A stretch of DNA of 64,000 nt from Boletus sp. NGJ (GCA_019096195.1 JAGTXK010000229.1:496001-560000); one strand, 5' to 3'; counted from the first letter of the stretch, positions 23,708 to 36,304 are shown. The notes: a model not told the origin generated them from the letters alone. Numbers and translations are program-made.

Positions 23708-25592
23708 TCAATACCATCGTGGCAGCTTCCCCGGGCTGGGCATATTCGGACTCTCGTATAGCAGTCCCCGTCGGTCGTACAACCCCGCAGGACTCTCCTG
23801 CGCCGCCTTTGCACCCAGTCTCGCAAACTCTTCATCCAGTAACGCCCCCGGATCATGGGGATCGAATATCCTTGATCCCGGTGTGCGGAAGGGCGACTCG
23901 GCTGTCGAGCCTGGGGTGGGGAAGACGAGCTTCCTGGGGGTGACAGGGGGAAAGTGGGTAGGTATGGCTTCCCTGTCTCTGTCGCGGTGGTAGGGCCGCT
24001 TGCGCGAAGGGGTGCGGACATTCTCAGTGTCGAACACGGCTGGGTTTATACCGTCGTCTGGGTTGAACGCCGTATGCGGCGGCGGGTCAAGGTGCGTCTT
24101 AAAATGTGCGAGAGTGGCATTAGGCGTCATGTGAAGGCCTTTATGGGACAGGGGCGTGCGTATCGGAGAAAGATGGACGGTACTGGTTGCGCCACGGTTG
24201 CGGGGAGGCGTACTGGGACGTGGTGGAGGGGTCGATGGGCGGGGGTGGGTAGTGGTCGTTGTTGTCGATGTAAGCTCCGGAATAAGCGCGGGAAGGGGAG
24301 GAGGCAGTTGGTGGCCGGCTGATTTTTTCTTGGATCTTGTGCGCCGGTCGAGGGTCGGAGATACAGGCATGGGCGGGAGGGCACGCGATTTCTGGGCACA
24401 TTGTGAGTATGGACATAAATTGACGTAATGTATTCACGATGAGAGAGCTTACCTTGGGTGGTGTCTTGTGAGGTGCCATGCCCTCCTTCTGTTTGTCCTT
24501 GTCCTTGCCGATCCGAACCTCGAGTGGCGCGACGCCTGGCTCGAGTGGTGAAGTTGACTTGATGCGCGTATCCGTGGTGTCTGTCTGTGGATGGTCTTCC
24601 GAGAGAAGCTGGGGGCTGGAGGAGGAGCCATTGTTTGGAATTAATTCGGGTAGAGATGAGGAAGGCGGTGCGGGTGATGTGTGGGACACATCTGAGCTCT
24701 TGACGGCTGACGAAGGAGGGAGAGAAGAGCCTCCCGCAGTACCAGATGTGATACGGGCATAATGGGATGTTGGTGGTAACGGAGGGAAAATAACTTCTGC
24801 GGGCAGTTGCGCGCATTGCTCGTAATACGGTTGATGGTGAACCGAAGGACATGGAGGGAAAATAGTTAGGAAGTGGGTGGCAGGAACAATGGGAGGCAAC
24901 ATCGAGCCTTGATACATGGTAGGGGCCAATGTTGGCATAGCAGGTGAGCTCATGTCAGTGGAGGAAGGGGGATCCTTCTTCTGGCGTTTCACTTTTCGTC
25001 CCGATGCAGCATCCTCTGCAGGACGCTTCTTCGGCGGAGCTTTCTTCGCCGCTGCGGCTTGTTTGTATTCAGCGCAGAATTCTTTCCTAAAGTTTCCGTT
25101 GGCGAAACATTCGAGATCACAGTCCCAGATCGCCCACTGCGTCCGACCAAGGCTGCGATCGCGAGGCACTTTGCGGAAACAGACGGTTGTGGAGAGAACG
25201 TGGCGGATGGAGTTCATCCAAGTAGCTTCATTTCTCTGAAAGTATGGGTATACGATGGTGATCCAATCATAAATCTCTTGCAGCGTGAGCCTGTGTTCGG
25301 GGGAAGAAAGTACTGCTTGGCCAATAAGGGCGGCGTAGGACAGTTCTGGTTTTTTCTTTGAATAAGGACCAGGGGGGAGTTTGTAGGGTAACTTGTCGTA
25401 TTCATCTTCATCTGGAAGAGGGTCCATTGGGCCTGGTGATGATACAAGATTAACAATGCGCTTCGTGGAGGGCGTCGCAAAGGGAGATGAGCGCGGGGGA
25501 GAAGAGGAAGGGAGGGGCGACTTGTAGTAGTTGTTTCGACGTGGAGTGAAGGGATCCGCGTCTTGTGGTGCGGATTGCACTTGAGCGGACAT
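23708..25592 (-). CDS. Forkhead (winged-helix) transcription factor
   Basis: There are two exons, 25,592-24,453 and 24,391-23,708, joined in phase 0 across a 61-nt intron (607 aa). The forkhead DNA-binding domain lies near residues 80-175. It starts KPELSYAALIGQAVL and continues through LTLQEIYDWITIVYPYF to NSIRHVLS, the recognition helix, then GRTQWAIWD. The C-terminal tail holds SPFRTPGSRIFDPHDP and LLYESP, short motifs I also associate with fungal forkhead proteins. The middle and tail are Pro/Ser/Thr-rich with many SP/TP sites, fitting regulation by cyclin-dependent kinase as in yeast Fkh2. That link is inference. The start at 25,592 gives MSAQVQSAPQDADPFTP. A 95-bp gap separates it from the upstream gene on the same strand. 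Confidence 0.9.
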
Positions 25593-25687
25593 GCTTCCTG
25601 TGCGAGAACGCGTCGGCGTGGGAGAGAGAGGCCGAGCAAAGGAAGTCTATGAGGAGGTCAATATGGAGTAAACGAGGGAAGAGAGAG

Positions 25688-26349
25688 CTAGGGGACCTTC
25701 TTGTGACGCGAAGGGGGTTCAATAGAGTCATAGTCTCTATAGTACTTTGTATGTTGCGGTGTGACGGGGGGAACCGAGATAGTATTATTTTGCTGTGCAT
25801 CCTGTCAGAGGATATATCGTCAACGGGGACGCGGTATTAGACACAACAAACCTGTAGAGCAATACTGCTCGAAGAATCGGACTGATCTGAGTCTGGGACG
25901 CGTCGTGAATCGCGTGACTGCATAAAGGCATCGAGGCTGAAGGACGCGCGTGCAGGCGATGGAGAAGGGGGAGGGCGATCTTTTCCCTTTGCCTTCTTTT
26001 CACGTTTCGCCCGGCGACTCTTGCGTTCGAGAATCATTTCCATGCTGTCCATTTGCCTGAGGGGCATCGCGGGCTCGATGGGCTCTGATTTCACGGGCGT
26101 GGACGGGGGTGGTGTCTGGGAGTGGGTCGGCGCGTTTGGGCGAGAAACAGAGCGCGTTCTTGTGGATCCACCAGCTGTGCCCGCTGGTTCTGGCAGATCC
26201 GCAGAAAATGGACGTGTCAAGCCGGCGCTGTGCTGTGTGAGGAATTGACGCATCTGGTCGCTGTGTCGCAGGAGGTCGTCTCTGGTGAGTCCAATCGAGT
26301 ACAAGACCTGAGATATGGGAGAAATGGGTTTCGCAAGAGGCTCAGCCAT
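25688..26349 (-). CDS. Conserved-looking 203-aa protein of unknown function
   Basis: There are two exons, 26,349-25,852 and 25,801-25,688, with a 50-nt intron in phase 0 (203 aa). I do not know the function. The N-terminus (residues 1-45) reads as a compact helical segment with ISQVLYSIGLTRDDLLRHSD. A Ser/Pro-rich middle and a basic stretch (RKSRRAKREKKAKGK) follow, which could be a nuclear signal. The second exon ends with PPVTPQHTKYYRDYDSIEPP, which looks like a conserved C-terminal motif. An upstream in-frame extension exists, but it is hydrophobic and would run into the facing promoter, so I chose the ATG at 26,349. It is divergent from the AP-1 gamma gene. Confidence 0.7.
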
Positions 26350-26503
26350 CGCATACGAATGAGGAAAAAAGAATGGAATGAAGGAAGGAAAAAACGCGAG
26401 CTGGTCGTCGCTGTCGACGTCGACAAGGAAAACACACAACAAGGAGGGTGTCACGCTCTGTGTAAATGTCACACATGTCACACCTCTCTTGTACATTGCA
26501 GTC
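26350..26503. promoter_or_regulatory. Bidirectional promoter, 154 bp
   Basis: Only 154 bp separate the start codons of the 203-aa gene (minus) and the AP-1 gamma gene (plus), so both must share this space for transcription start. I see no TATA box on either strand. Such compact TATA-less divergent promoters usually serve steadily expressed genes. Confidence 0.6.
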
Positions 26504-29500
26504 ATGGTGTACCATAATCTCAAAAGTGAGCTCAACGTCCATCCTGTCGACTCCCATGCTCACCGTCCGAAACAGCCCTGATCAAAGGAATACGGACATG
26601 CAAGGTCTGTGCTCGTCGCAGCCGTTACTGACGACACCGCTGACACCGTTCAGACTGTCGCAGACGAACGTGCACTCATCCAGCAGGAATCCGCAGCCAT
26701 TCGGGCCTCCTTCAGAGAGGAGGACTCGTATGCTCGGTACCACAACATTGCAAAGCTTCTCTATATACACATGCTCGGCTCACCAGCCCACTTTGGCCAG
26801 ATTGAATGTCTCAAGCTCGTCGCAGGTCCACGCTTCACCGATAAACGTCTCGGGTACCTCGGTATCATGCTCCTTCTTGATGAGAACCAAGAAGTGCTTA
26901 CACTCGTTACAAACTCGCTTAAAAAGTTCGTGTTTTCCCCCCTCCACCGTACTGCCGTCACCTAACTTGCGCTGCAGCGATTTGAACCATTCGAACATGT
27001 ACATAGTCGGCCTCGGCCTATGCACATTCGCGAATATAGCATCGGAAGAAATGTCTCGCGATCTCGCAAATGAGATCGAGAAGCTGCTTGGCTCGAGTAA
27101 TACCTACATTCGCAAAAAGGTACCGTTCTCACCTCGTCCTCTCCGTCCTATCATCCAATCTTCATTTCCAGGCTGCCCTCTGCGCATTGAGAATCATAAA
27201 AAAAGTCCCCGATCTCACGGATCATTTCATCGCAAAGGCCAAGAACCTCCTTACCGATCGCAATCATGGTGTGCTCCTCGCTTCCATCACCCTCGTTTCC
27301 GAAATGTGTCAACAGGACGAGAATTGCTTGAACGAGTTCAGAAACGTTTGTCCCTGATCTTTGTCGCTTTATGCGCCACTCATCTTGATTAATATAGGCC
27401 GTCCCTCTCCTTGTCCGCAATATGAAAGCCTTGGTCACGACTGGCTACAGTCCGGAACACGATGTATCAGGTATAACCGACCCATTCTTGCAGGTCAAGG
27501 TCCTCCGGTTACTCCGTCTCCTCGGACAGGGTGACGTCCGAGCGAGTGAAACTATGAACGATATCCTTGCCCAAGTACGTACACCCTCCCCGTTACCCAC
27601 CACCTTCTGAAGCATTTAGGTTGCTACAAACACTGACTCCACTAAAAATGTTGGAAACTCGATCCTTTACGAAACTGTTCTCGCTGTGCTTGATATCGAA
27701 GCTGACAGCGGTCTCCGCGTCATGGCCATCAACATCCTTGGTAAATTCCTCAGCAATCGTGATAACAATATTCGGTACCTATCACCGTCCGTGCTCAGAA
27801 ATGGCCCATTTATTCATGGTCTTTGTAGGTATGTGGCCCTCAACACCCTTAATAAAGTCGTTTCGATGGATACGAGCGCCGTACAACGTCACCGCAACAT
27901 CATCCTTGACTGTCTCCGCGACGGTGATATCTCAATACGACGTCGTGCTCTCGAACTTTCATATGCACTTATCAATGAGCAAAATGTCCGCATACTGGTT
28001 CGAGAGCTTCTTGCCTTCCTCGAAGTCGCAGACGACGAATTCAAGACAGGGATGACCACTCAAATATCCCTTGCTGCCGAACGATTTGCTCCTAATAAGA
28101 GATGGCATATTGACACTGTGTTGAGGTCGTTGAAGCTCGTAAGTAATTACTACCCTCGAAGCAGGCACCAGATACCGACAACGATTAGGCCGGAAACTTT
28201 GTCAGAGAAGAGATATTGTCAGCGTTTATCCGTCTCGTCGCACATACCCCTGAGTTGCAAGCCTACACCGCATCCAAGCTGTACACTGCTCTTCAAGCCG
28301 ACCTCTCACAAGAATCACTTACACTTGCGGCAGTCTGGGTCATCGGTGAGTACAGCGAGGTTCTCCTCGAAGGTGGCGTCATCGATGAAGACCAACCCAA
28401 AACCGTGATTGTCCATGCTCACTAGCATTTGGACTACTTTAATTTGTGTTTTCTTCCAGGCAACCGACCAGGATGTCCTTGACCTCCTCCTTTCCGTACT
28501 CGATTCGCCTTATGCCAACCACCTCATCCGCCAATACGTCCTCGGTGCAATCACAAAGTTGGCCTCGCGCCATACTACCACCGCGCCTCAACAAGCGCGG
28601 ATCATAGACGTGCTTGCCCAGTACACGACAAATCCCGAGCTGGAGTTGCAGCAACGTGCGGTGGAGTTCGCGAGCCTGTTTACATTGGGCGATCTTAAAG
28701 TTGGCGTACTTGAGCGAATGCCACCTCCGGAACTCAAAGCGACTGTTATGGGCACCGGTACGTCTTGTCAGGTTTCAGGGCACCCTCATACCGCTTACAA
28801 CATTTATAGTTAGCGAAAACAAACCAGTGGGTTCCACAAGAGGAGGAAAAGAGGTGTGTTTCTCTTTCTCTTCTCGTTGTCGTATTCACGCAACACACCA
28901 GGCTGACCTCCTGGGAGACGATATTACTTCCCCTGCCCCTCAACTCAATGGACAACCAGCGCAAAACAACCAAGATCTCCTCGCCGAGATCTTTGGTAGC
29001 AGCGCACCCGCCGGTACCTCACCTCAACCAGCGTCCTCCATCTCGCCGCAGCCACAGAAGAGCAACATACAGGACATCCTTGGACTCTTTGACGCTTCTC
29101 CGAATCCTGCGTCCCCCGCGCTAGCACAGGGCCCATCAGCATCGTCACTGGGGTTCTCGCTACCGCAAACACAAGTACAGTCGCCCGTGCAAACGCAGAC
29201 ACCGGCAGCAGTAGCGCAACAACCGTCGACGGGCCCCCGGTTGACTCCGTACACCGCATACGAGAAGAACGAGCTCAAGATTACATTGACGCCCCAGACA
29301 TCCGCTGCACGTCCAGGTGTCGTGAACATCATGGCGCGGTTCCAAGTCTCGGGAACAACCGCGGTCACAGGGCTGCATTTCCAAGCTGCTGTACCAAAGG
29401 TATGTTTAGAGTTGAAAGTGGATTACAACGTTTGGGTGAGACTGATTGTATTTTTTGGCGCACAGTCGCAACAGCTGCAGATGCTTCCAATGTCGAATCC

Positions 29501-29727
29501 AGACGTGCGGCCTGGGGCAACAGAAACGCAGCAGATGCGTGTGATCGCTCCTCCCGGGGTAAGTTCCTGCTTCAACATATCACCCCAATACGACCTGACG
29601 CGTCCTCCTCTCGACAAAGTCGAACGTACGGCTACGACTACGCGTGGCGTTCACGTTTTCTGGTCAAGTGATACAGGATCAGGTCGATTTCTCGGGATTC
29701 CCTCCCGGGCTGACTGGGTCTGCGTGA
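26504..29727 (+). CDS. apl4: AP-1 adaptor complex subunit gamma (gamma-adaptin)
   Basis: I read fourteen exons: 26504-26525, 26576-26604, 26654-26925, 26978-27119, 27172-27345, 27398-27574, 27620-27774, 27829-28138, 28189-28404, 28460-28757, 28810-28853, 28902-29399, 29466-29558, 29620-29727 (845 aa). All junctions are GT-AG and keep frame. The trunk is the helical-repeat adaptin domain and is highly conserved (for example [60 protein letters not shown] with VSGITDP here). A Pro/Gln-rich hinge (about residues 620-720) contains ILGLFD, a possible clathrin-box-like motif. The ear domain ends [21 protein letters not shown]-1 sorts cargo into clathrin vesicles at the trans-Golgi and endosomes. 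The gene looks intact. Confidence 0.96.
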
Positions 29728-29980
29728 TGGACCGAGTGCCCTGTGCATGTACTTAGATGACTACTACTTGGACTTACTTTCTCATGGAATCTACACGAAT
29801 GCCTGAATGGATTTTGCTATCTTGGATCTTGGCTCGCGTGACTTGTTTTGGTTTGTTGTAATAGCCCCTGTCAGCCCATTGTCACCGTCCCCCCACTTGT
29901 CATCGTCAGCCTCTGGACAATTGATCTCGCTGGCCGGGCGACGCCTTTAGTTCCTCGATACCTCGTTCTTACCAACACAC

Positions 29981-32466
29981 ATGTCTGACGAATACCCGAG
30001 ACTACCACGGAAGCATCGCAGTGAGGACGACCCCAAGATGATTGGCCTCTGGAAGGTGGGCAGAACAATCGGCAAGGGCAGCTCAGGTATGTCCGAGTCC
30101 TTGCACGCGTCCCCAACCCGGCCCACTTCCATCCTCCCACTCATTCATTCACAGGTCGCGTCCGCATCGCACGACACACCAAGACAGGCCAATACGCCGC
30201 CGTCAAGATCGTCTCCAAACAACACCTCCTCAACAGCACCACCATCACACGCCCCACCGACACCCCCGAACACATGCTCCTCAGCATCGAACGCGAAATC
30301 GTCATCATGAAACTCATCGAACACCCCAACGTCATGCGTCTCTACGACGTCTGGGAAACCTCTTCCGAACTCTACCTCATCCTCGAGTACGTCGAAGGCG
30401 GGGAACTCTTTGATTACCTCTGTACGCGGGGACGACTCGCACCGCCCGAGGCGTTGGCGTGTTTTCAGCAGATCATCGCGGCGGTGGACTATTGTCATCG
30501 ATTCGGGGTTGCCCATCGGGATCTTAAACCGGAGAACTTGCTGATGGACCGGCAGGGAAACATCAAGGTGGCGGATTTCGGTATGGCGGCGTGGCAGACG
30601 GGCGCACGAGAGGGCTTGTTACAAACCGCGTGTGGGAGTCCGCATTACGCAGCGCCAGAGGTGGTCATGGGACGTGCGTACGACGGACGTGCATCGGATA
30701 TTTGGTCGTGCGGGGTGATCTTGTTTGCGTTGCTGGCGGGACGGTTGCCGTTCGACGACGAGGACTTGGGGACGTTGTTGGACAAGGTGAAGAGCGGACG
30801 GTACGAGATGCCGATGGGGATCGAACCGGACGCGAGGGACCTCGTTGAACGGATGTTGCAACGGGACGTGGAGAAAAGGATTACGATGCCCGAGATTCTG
30901 GTGCACCCGTTTTTTGTGTCGAGCGAGCCCAAGGCGGTAAGTAGGGACATGCCTGACCTGGATGCGCTCGCGAAGCCGGTTGGGGGAACGGAGGAAATCG
31001 ACCAGGATATCTTTGCAAACTTGAGGACGTTATGGCACGGGACGCCGGAAGAAGATATACTCGAGGCGCTGAGGAGCGAGACACCCAATTGGCAAAAGGG
31101 GGTGTATCATTTGCTGATCCGGTATCGAAATGCGCGTTTGGAGAATTATGGCGAGGAAGAAGCGATGGGGAGAGTGGGGAGTAAGAAGAGTCGGAAAGTG
31201 TCATCACAGGACGGGGATGTCAATATCGACCAGGGTATACTGGTGCGTACGACGTCACAGGCGACCGATCTTGGACGGTCGCCGTCAACGTTGCCACCCC
31301 GTGCGGCTCCACCGACGCCTCGACGCGCTGTACGCAGGAATATTGTCGAGGAGCTCGTACAACTGGGTGCTCCGCAGATCGTGTTACATGCACCAACGCC
31401 GCCCCGACCAGGCGCGACACATTCACCCTCGCCCTCGCGGTACTCGTCTACCTCGCCGCTCTCTCCAAACCTCCCCCCGCTCACGGTACCGGAGGTCAAG
31501 GACGACAAGATGCAGCTGTTCTTTCAACAAATCGTCGAACATCTCAACGCGATGGAGATACGCGCAGGTATGGCGTCTGCGCCTGTGTCGCCGCAGCTAC
31601 AGTCTGGTCAACCGCCTACCCCACTTACGAGCATGGAATTCGGGAGACAGCGACAGCGACATCCGGTGTACGATCCCAGCCGGGAAACACACAACCAGAG
31701 GGATCCACTCGCTCCCGTTTACGGGAGCACCGCATCGAATGTAGAAAACATGCGACATGAGTCACGGTTGTCCCACTACGCCGGTCAGTTTGGGGAACTG
31801 GACAAGGAAAACGGACGTTATCTCGGGCCAAACATGAATGGCATTGTGAAGAAATCGTCGCTACGCAACAATGACACGAGCGCACGGAGACAGCCTTTGC
31901 GCGTGCAAATCGTGGAGCCATCACCGCGGAAGCTGCAAAGGAAGAAGAGCATCGAGACGTCGACGCCAACGATGACGGTGTCCCCAGCGTGGTCAGACAG
32001 TTCGTTCACCCTACCGTCGACGCCGCGACGACGTTGGCTTGGGAACGTGTTCAAGTTCAAGCCGGCGAGCTATCAGCTGTTGTCTGTGCACGACGCATTC
32101 ACGAGCCGGGAAGAGTGCCGGCGGCTGCTGGTTGGGATTGGTGTCAAGGTGGTCCTCACGCTCTCTGAGGGAAGCGACATTCTCAAGTGCCGGTTCGATG
32201 AGACAAAGGATCCTGCGGCGATAAAAGCAGTAAGATTTAGAGCGGAGATACGCGAAGCGACGATGCAGCAGGTCAGAGCGGGCTTCCGGGTGGCGTTGCA
32301 GTTGATCCAGGAAAAAGGCGCATCATCAAGTTTTCAAATCATATGTCAGCGGCTGAGGAACGTCTGGGAGTTGGATGTTGTGCGGCCGATGGGGGTGCAT
32401 AGCCCAATGTTTAGTCCAGAGATGGAGGAGGGAGGGAGGTATACGGAGATGGTGTATCCCGATTAG
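29981..32466 (+). CDS. Gin4/Hsl1/Nim1-type protein kinase (CAMK family)
   Basis: There are two exons, 29,981-30,086 and 30,155-32,466 (805 aa). The kinase domain spans residues 22-295 with all key residues: GKGSSGRV loop, AAVKIVSK lysine, ILEYVEGGELFDYL, HRDLKPENLL, DFG in KVADFGMAAW, and APEVVMGRAY. A long Pro/Ser-rich middle follows. The last 130 residues (WLGNVFKFKPASYQLLSV to QIICQRLRNVWELDVV) resemble the KA1 membrane-binding domain that ends yeast Gin4, Hsl1 and Kcc4. Those kinases sit at septins and the bud neck and act on Wee1 to time mitosis. A role at septa is likely here but inferred. No break is seen. Confidence 0.9.
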
Positions 32467-32558
32467 AATACAACTTTCTTTTGTGTGCAGGATCTGAAAA
32501 GGGTACCTATCTGTACTCACTTTGTGGTGGCGGGAGGCCGGAGAGCTACAGAGTGGTA

Positions 32559-33385
32559 CTACAAAGGTCCGTCCATGGTGGTCATCGTGCTAGCAAAGCG
32601 CGATGGTGGCTCGGACAGTATGCTATTGCTTTCATCGACGCTCATTTCTTGATCCTGATGTTGCGATAGTGCGTGATCTACTCGCAGCAGATGGTGTTTG
32701 CCAGGTTTAGATACGACGGCCACTCCGGGATCAGAGCTAGATATGCGGATGAATCGAAGCATATGGACGTAGGCAATTTCTTTTTGGTCCCATCGACGAA
32801 AGAGTTGGACGGTAGGATCATGTGTGAGATCCGGGACCTCTTTGAAGAAATGTCAGATACTCTGGCTGGATCGAGGTGATGGTGAAGCCTTGGACGCACC
32901 GATGCCGGTCCTGTACTCCTCCGTCTCCCTCGCTTTGATCTCCTCTAGTTTCGTCTCCTTTGTACTCTTTGGCCTGCCCTTGCGCCGTGCCGCCCGCTCC
33001 TGCTCAAGCTCGTTGTCGTGTCGGGTAAGCCACACGTCCCGGACGACAGTATGTAATTCTTCGAGGGCGAGTACACCCACTGGGGGTAACGCATGGTAGA
33101 AGAAGCCATACACGTCCACTAGTCCAAACGTCAGAACCAAGACCAGCATCGCGGGGAGTTGGCATCGACGAAAAACGGACCTTGTGCAGCGTATTTTTTG
33201 GACCGCTTGACGGTCGCTTCTGCGAGCGTCGACTTTCTGAGGCGGGTGCGAGCGAGTTGGGCGGCTTTTCGAGAGTCTGGATGGAATATTTTAAAAATTT
33301 TTCTTGGATCCAGCCATTGGGAGCGCAAACGTCGTGGTATCTGTTGCGTGACCACCATCCAAACTCCGTCAGGAGTCATCGTCAT
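32559..33385 (-). CDS. tma16: Tma16-like ribosome biogenesis factor
   Basis: There are three exons, 33,385-33,181, 33,118-32,900 and 32,839-32,559 (234 aa). The Tma16 signature is clear: IFHPDSRKAAQLARTRLRKS near the N-terminus, DVYGFFYHALPP, LHTVVRDVWLTRHDNELEQE, RRKGRPKSTKETKLEEIK, then LFRRWDQKEIAYVHMLRFIR in the last exon. Tma16 binds late nuclear 60S pre-ribosomes. The start is uncertain. Upstream ATGs at 33,385 and 33,358 are in frame but give unusual N-termini, and an ATG at 33,317 with a family-like start is one frame off. Both introns are GT-AG (62 and 60 nt). It is convergent with the kinase gene, 92 bp apart. Confidence 0.9.
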
Positions 33386-34046
33386 AGGGCCAGCGATAAG
33401 ACGGGACTTAGGGGAGCCTCACCTCCGTCGTCTCGCTAGGTATGTGCCAGCTATTCGTTACCCTCTTAAACGAACGCCCCGTCGCCTGGCTCGAGAGTCG
33501 ATTAATTGCAGTACTTGTTATTTTAAACCTAAAAAAAAGGTTTGACGTGCCAAGGTGACACCTTGTACAACCCTTCTTCTATCAATCAAGGCTAAATAAG
33601 GCATCTACGCTTGTGCTGATAGCTGACTTGGTATGAAAAAATTTCCATACATCGACTGCTTGACTCCGTTCAGCCATCCAAGAGGTAATAGAACTCGTCT
33701 CTGACGAGATGCCATCGTCCATTCTGACACTATTGCTTTGCCGATGCGCCGTTTGTAGGACATAAATTTTTGAATTTCTGGAAGTAGTTGATCATGCCGC
33801 ATGTGGATCCGTCCTCGTACATCACTTTCTACAGTGTTGAGTGTCTCTTGCTCGGTGCGTGATCATCCCATCCACTCCAGGTTTCCACTGATGATATATT
33901 CCAACAGGCATGAAGTAGGTCTTGCCGTACCATGTATAAAACGCGAATCGTTGACGATGATGTAGCTCCGTTCTATATGGATTCTGTGCCTACACGCTCT
34001 GGGGACAAAAATCCTTGTCTTGCAGGTACCGAGATGCTCACACATC
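33386..34046. other. Intergenic region
   Basis: This should hold the Tma16 promoter and, on the other side, the missing 5' part of the seven-pass gene. I could not find exons for the expected first membrane segment. A TTGCAG acceptor-like site at about 34,019-34,024 could mark an upstream intron. Confidence 0.4.
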
Positions 34047-35136
34047 ATGTGCGATAATGAAACTAACAAAACCATCCGTAGGGTGCTTTTTGTTATCAAC
34101 ACCCTGCAGTTTCTGCTGTGCGCGGCGCAAATCACCGCCCACGGGATATTTCTCTTCGTCTTGTTTACTGTCCTCACCGGCGATGTTCGAGCGTACCTCC
34201 AGCATGTCAATCCCAACGTCATAACAGCCAACGTTATATTCAACTTAAACGTGAGCTTGTTCATTCTCGGTTTTCCTTTCGTCGCTAACTAGTTGTGCTT
34301 CTTTGGCTTTCAGTATGCTATTGGGAACTTGTTATCGGTTTGTGCAATTCATATCTACCTGCCACCCGCGCTCACAAGAGAGGGACACGATTGCACAGAT
34401 ATGGCGCCTCTATGTCTTGTATGACAATAACATCAGGATCTGCTTCCCTACAGTGTGTCCTCTCCACTTTGACGAAGCTGCGGTCACTCACGCACACCTT
34501 CAGCTCCTCTTCTGGGTCGGGCAAGTCTGTGCGTGATGTCGTCACCCTCGCTCATATATTCCCGCACTTGACATAGCTCCAGGTTCGAGCGTACTCGCAG
34601 TCTACCATAGTATAACAAACCCGTTCATCAAGTCGTGTTTTACATTCCGCCACACGCTGTTTTGGTCATTCGTGACAGCATTAAACCTCTACGTGGCAAC
34701 CGCGAACTGCTATCGCTTATGTGTAGCACAAAAGAGAACACACACCGTCCTGAGCAGCTCCCTGTTAAAGTCGATCGCCATCATTCTGGTGGAATGTAGC
34801 GTATTGATGACCGTGTGCAATGTGTCGGGGATCATCCTCAACTCGCGTAAATCTATCTTTTCTATTCTCACTTTTGGATGTAGCACCGAGATTGCAGTGG
34901 GTCTCTTGTTCCCCTCTCGCGAGTCCTATCCTTTATAATCATATCCATAGGTTGCAAGTTCATTGCTGATCACCGCACGGCACGCAATGCTTACTCAGAG
35001 TCGCGCTTCCAGCTGGGCTGTGACCACGGTCGAGTTCAAGCCGTCGGAAACGGAGTCGACAGCCGTCGATGTATCCATGACGCCACCAAAAACGGAAAAG
35101 TTGGGTTCAATGCAGTCACTTGATGATGTCGAATGA
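34047..35136 (+). CDS. Fungal seven-pass membrane protein paralogue, probably 5'-short
   Basis: I read six exons: 34,047-34,250, 34,314-34,337, 34,399-34,452, 34,504-34,528, 34,577-34,896, 34,951-35,136 (270 aa). It shares exon plan and motifs with the 350-aa gene at 61,488: a second membrane segment (VLFVINTLQFLLCA), YAIGNLLSIWRLYVLYDNN (compare GDGVILYRCYAVW), FWSFVTALNLYVATANCYRL (compare FYASTFTTNLL...AYRIW), a long hydrophobic segment, and a charged tail ending SMQSLDDVE. Membrane proteins of this kind are common and lineage-specific in Agaricomycetes, with function unknown. The first exon and first membrane segment of the paralogue have no counterpart, so the copy may be truncated or I may have missed a 5' exon. 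The 34,504-34,528 exon is only 25 nt and the least certain. Confidence 0.6.
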
Positions 35137-35536
35137 AGATGATGTCGCGTATATGTTTATGTCGTTTCTCTCGCTGTACTCGTTCTATTAACTTGGCTGT
35201 ATTGTCTGTATTTTTCGTCTTTCTTTCGTATTGGTTTGGGTTTGGACTGGAGCTCAGGCTTGTACGGTCTTGACTCAGGGATCACGGTGACGCCAAGCAA
35301 TCATACATGTTCATTTTCTGTCGAAGCACAGGACTTTTTACAAAGAATATCAATATCACACTCGCTGCCCACTAACCCAGACATCCCAAAGCTCATCAAA
35401 CGGTACATCTTAGAGCCTGAAGAGATGCGGTCAACTAAATTCGGAGCAAGATATTAGTTATGACCCATCAAATTTTGCAAAACGACCGTGACGCTCACTG
35501 GTACGATATTTCAAGAGTATTGTTAGTAGCATCACT

Positions 35537-36211
35537 CTAGTTCTCCACGTCCATTTCCGCGGCGTCGCGAGCGTGGTGGTGGTGGTGATGGTGGTGGGCC
35601 TTATCCTCTTCCGCAACATCTCGGGCATGGTGGTGGTGATGGTGACCCTTGTGAAGATCTTCATCGTCCACTACAGCGGCATCACGAACGTGGTGGTGGT
35701 GGTGATGGTGGGCCTTATCCTCTTCCGCAACATCTCGGGCATGGTGGTGGTGGTGGTGGTGGTGGTGAGCCTTATCCTCTTCCGCAGCGTCGCGAGCGTG
35801 ATGATGATGATGATGGTGACCCTTGTGAAGATCTTCATCGTCCACTACAGCGGCATCACGAACGTGGTGGTGGTGGTGATGGTGGGCCTTATCCTCTTCC
35901 GCAACATCTCGGGCATGGTGGTGATGGTGATGGTGGTGAGCCTTATCCTCTTCCGCAGCGTCGCGAGCGTGATGGTGATGATGGTGACCCTTGTGAAGAT
36001 CTTCATCGTCCACTACAGCGGCATCACGAGCGTGGTGGTGGTGATGATGATGATGATGACCCTTGTCCACTTCCGCAGTGTCGCGGGCGCGGTGAAGGTG
36101 ATTAGAATCAGCAACAACAGATAGATCGTCATCAACAGTGAGGTCTGGGATGACCGCTGCTGTGGCAATCCCGAGGAAGACAAACGCGACAAGCGATTTG
36201 GAAAAACGCAT
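35537..36211 (-). CDS. Secreted histidine-tract repeat protein 1
   Basis: This is a single-exon gene of 224 aa. Residues 1-19 form a signal peptide (MRFSKSLVAFVFLGIATAA), followed by VIPD. The rest is nine histidine tracts of 6-9 residues, separated by acidic spacers that end in ARD or VRD: AAEEDKA, VAEEDKA or AAVVDDEDLHKG. The spacers occur in a higher-order order that is itself repeated, a sign of growth by recombination. I chose the ATG at 36,211 because it opens the signal peptide and lies 94 nt after a TATA box. Long His tracts with acidic neighbours bind Zn, Ni or Cu, so a secreted metal-binding role is plausible but unproven. There is no Lys-Arg Kex2 site between units. I know of no named family. 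Confidence 0.8.
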   Translation of the reverse strand: MRFSKSLVAFVFLGIATAAVIPDLTVDDDLSVVADSNHLHRARDTAEVDKGHHHHHHHHHARDAAVVDDEDLHKGHHHHHHARDAAEEDKAHHHHHHHHARDVAEEDKAHHHHHHHVRDAAVVDDEDLHKGHHHHHHHARDAAEEDKAHHHHHHHHHARDVAEEDKAHHHHHHHVRDAAVVDDEDLHKGHHHHHHARDVAEEDKAHHHHHHHHARDAAEMDVEN

Positions 36212-36304
36212 GATAAACGAAGTTGGAGGAACCGATTTTTGAATCAAAGGACAGAGGGGGTTTTTCGATTGAAGACCCTGATGATTTGTTTGACGCGTTC
36301 GGCC

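Noticed and set aside
35573-36124. Long plus-strand frame rich in Val, Met and Gly opposite His-rich gene 1
   Set aside because: It is the complement of the His/acidic repeats. The minus frame has a signal peptide, a TATA box and a paralogue.
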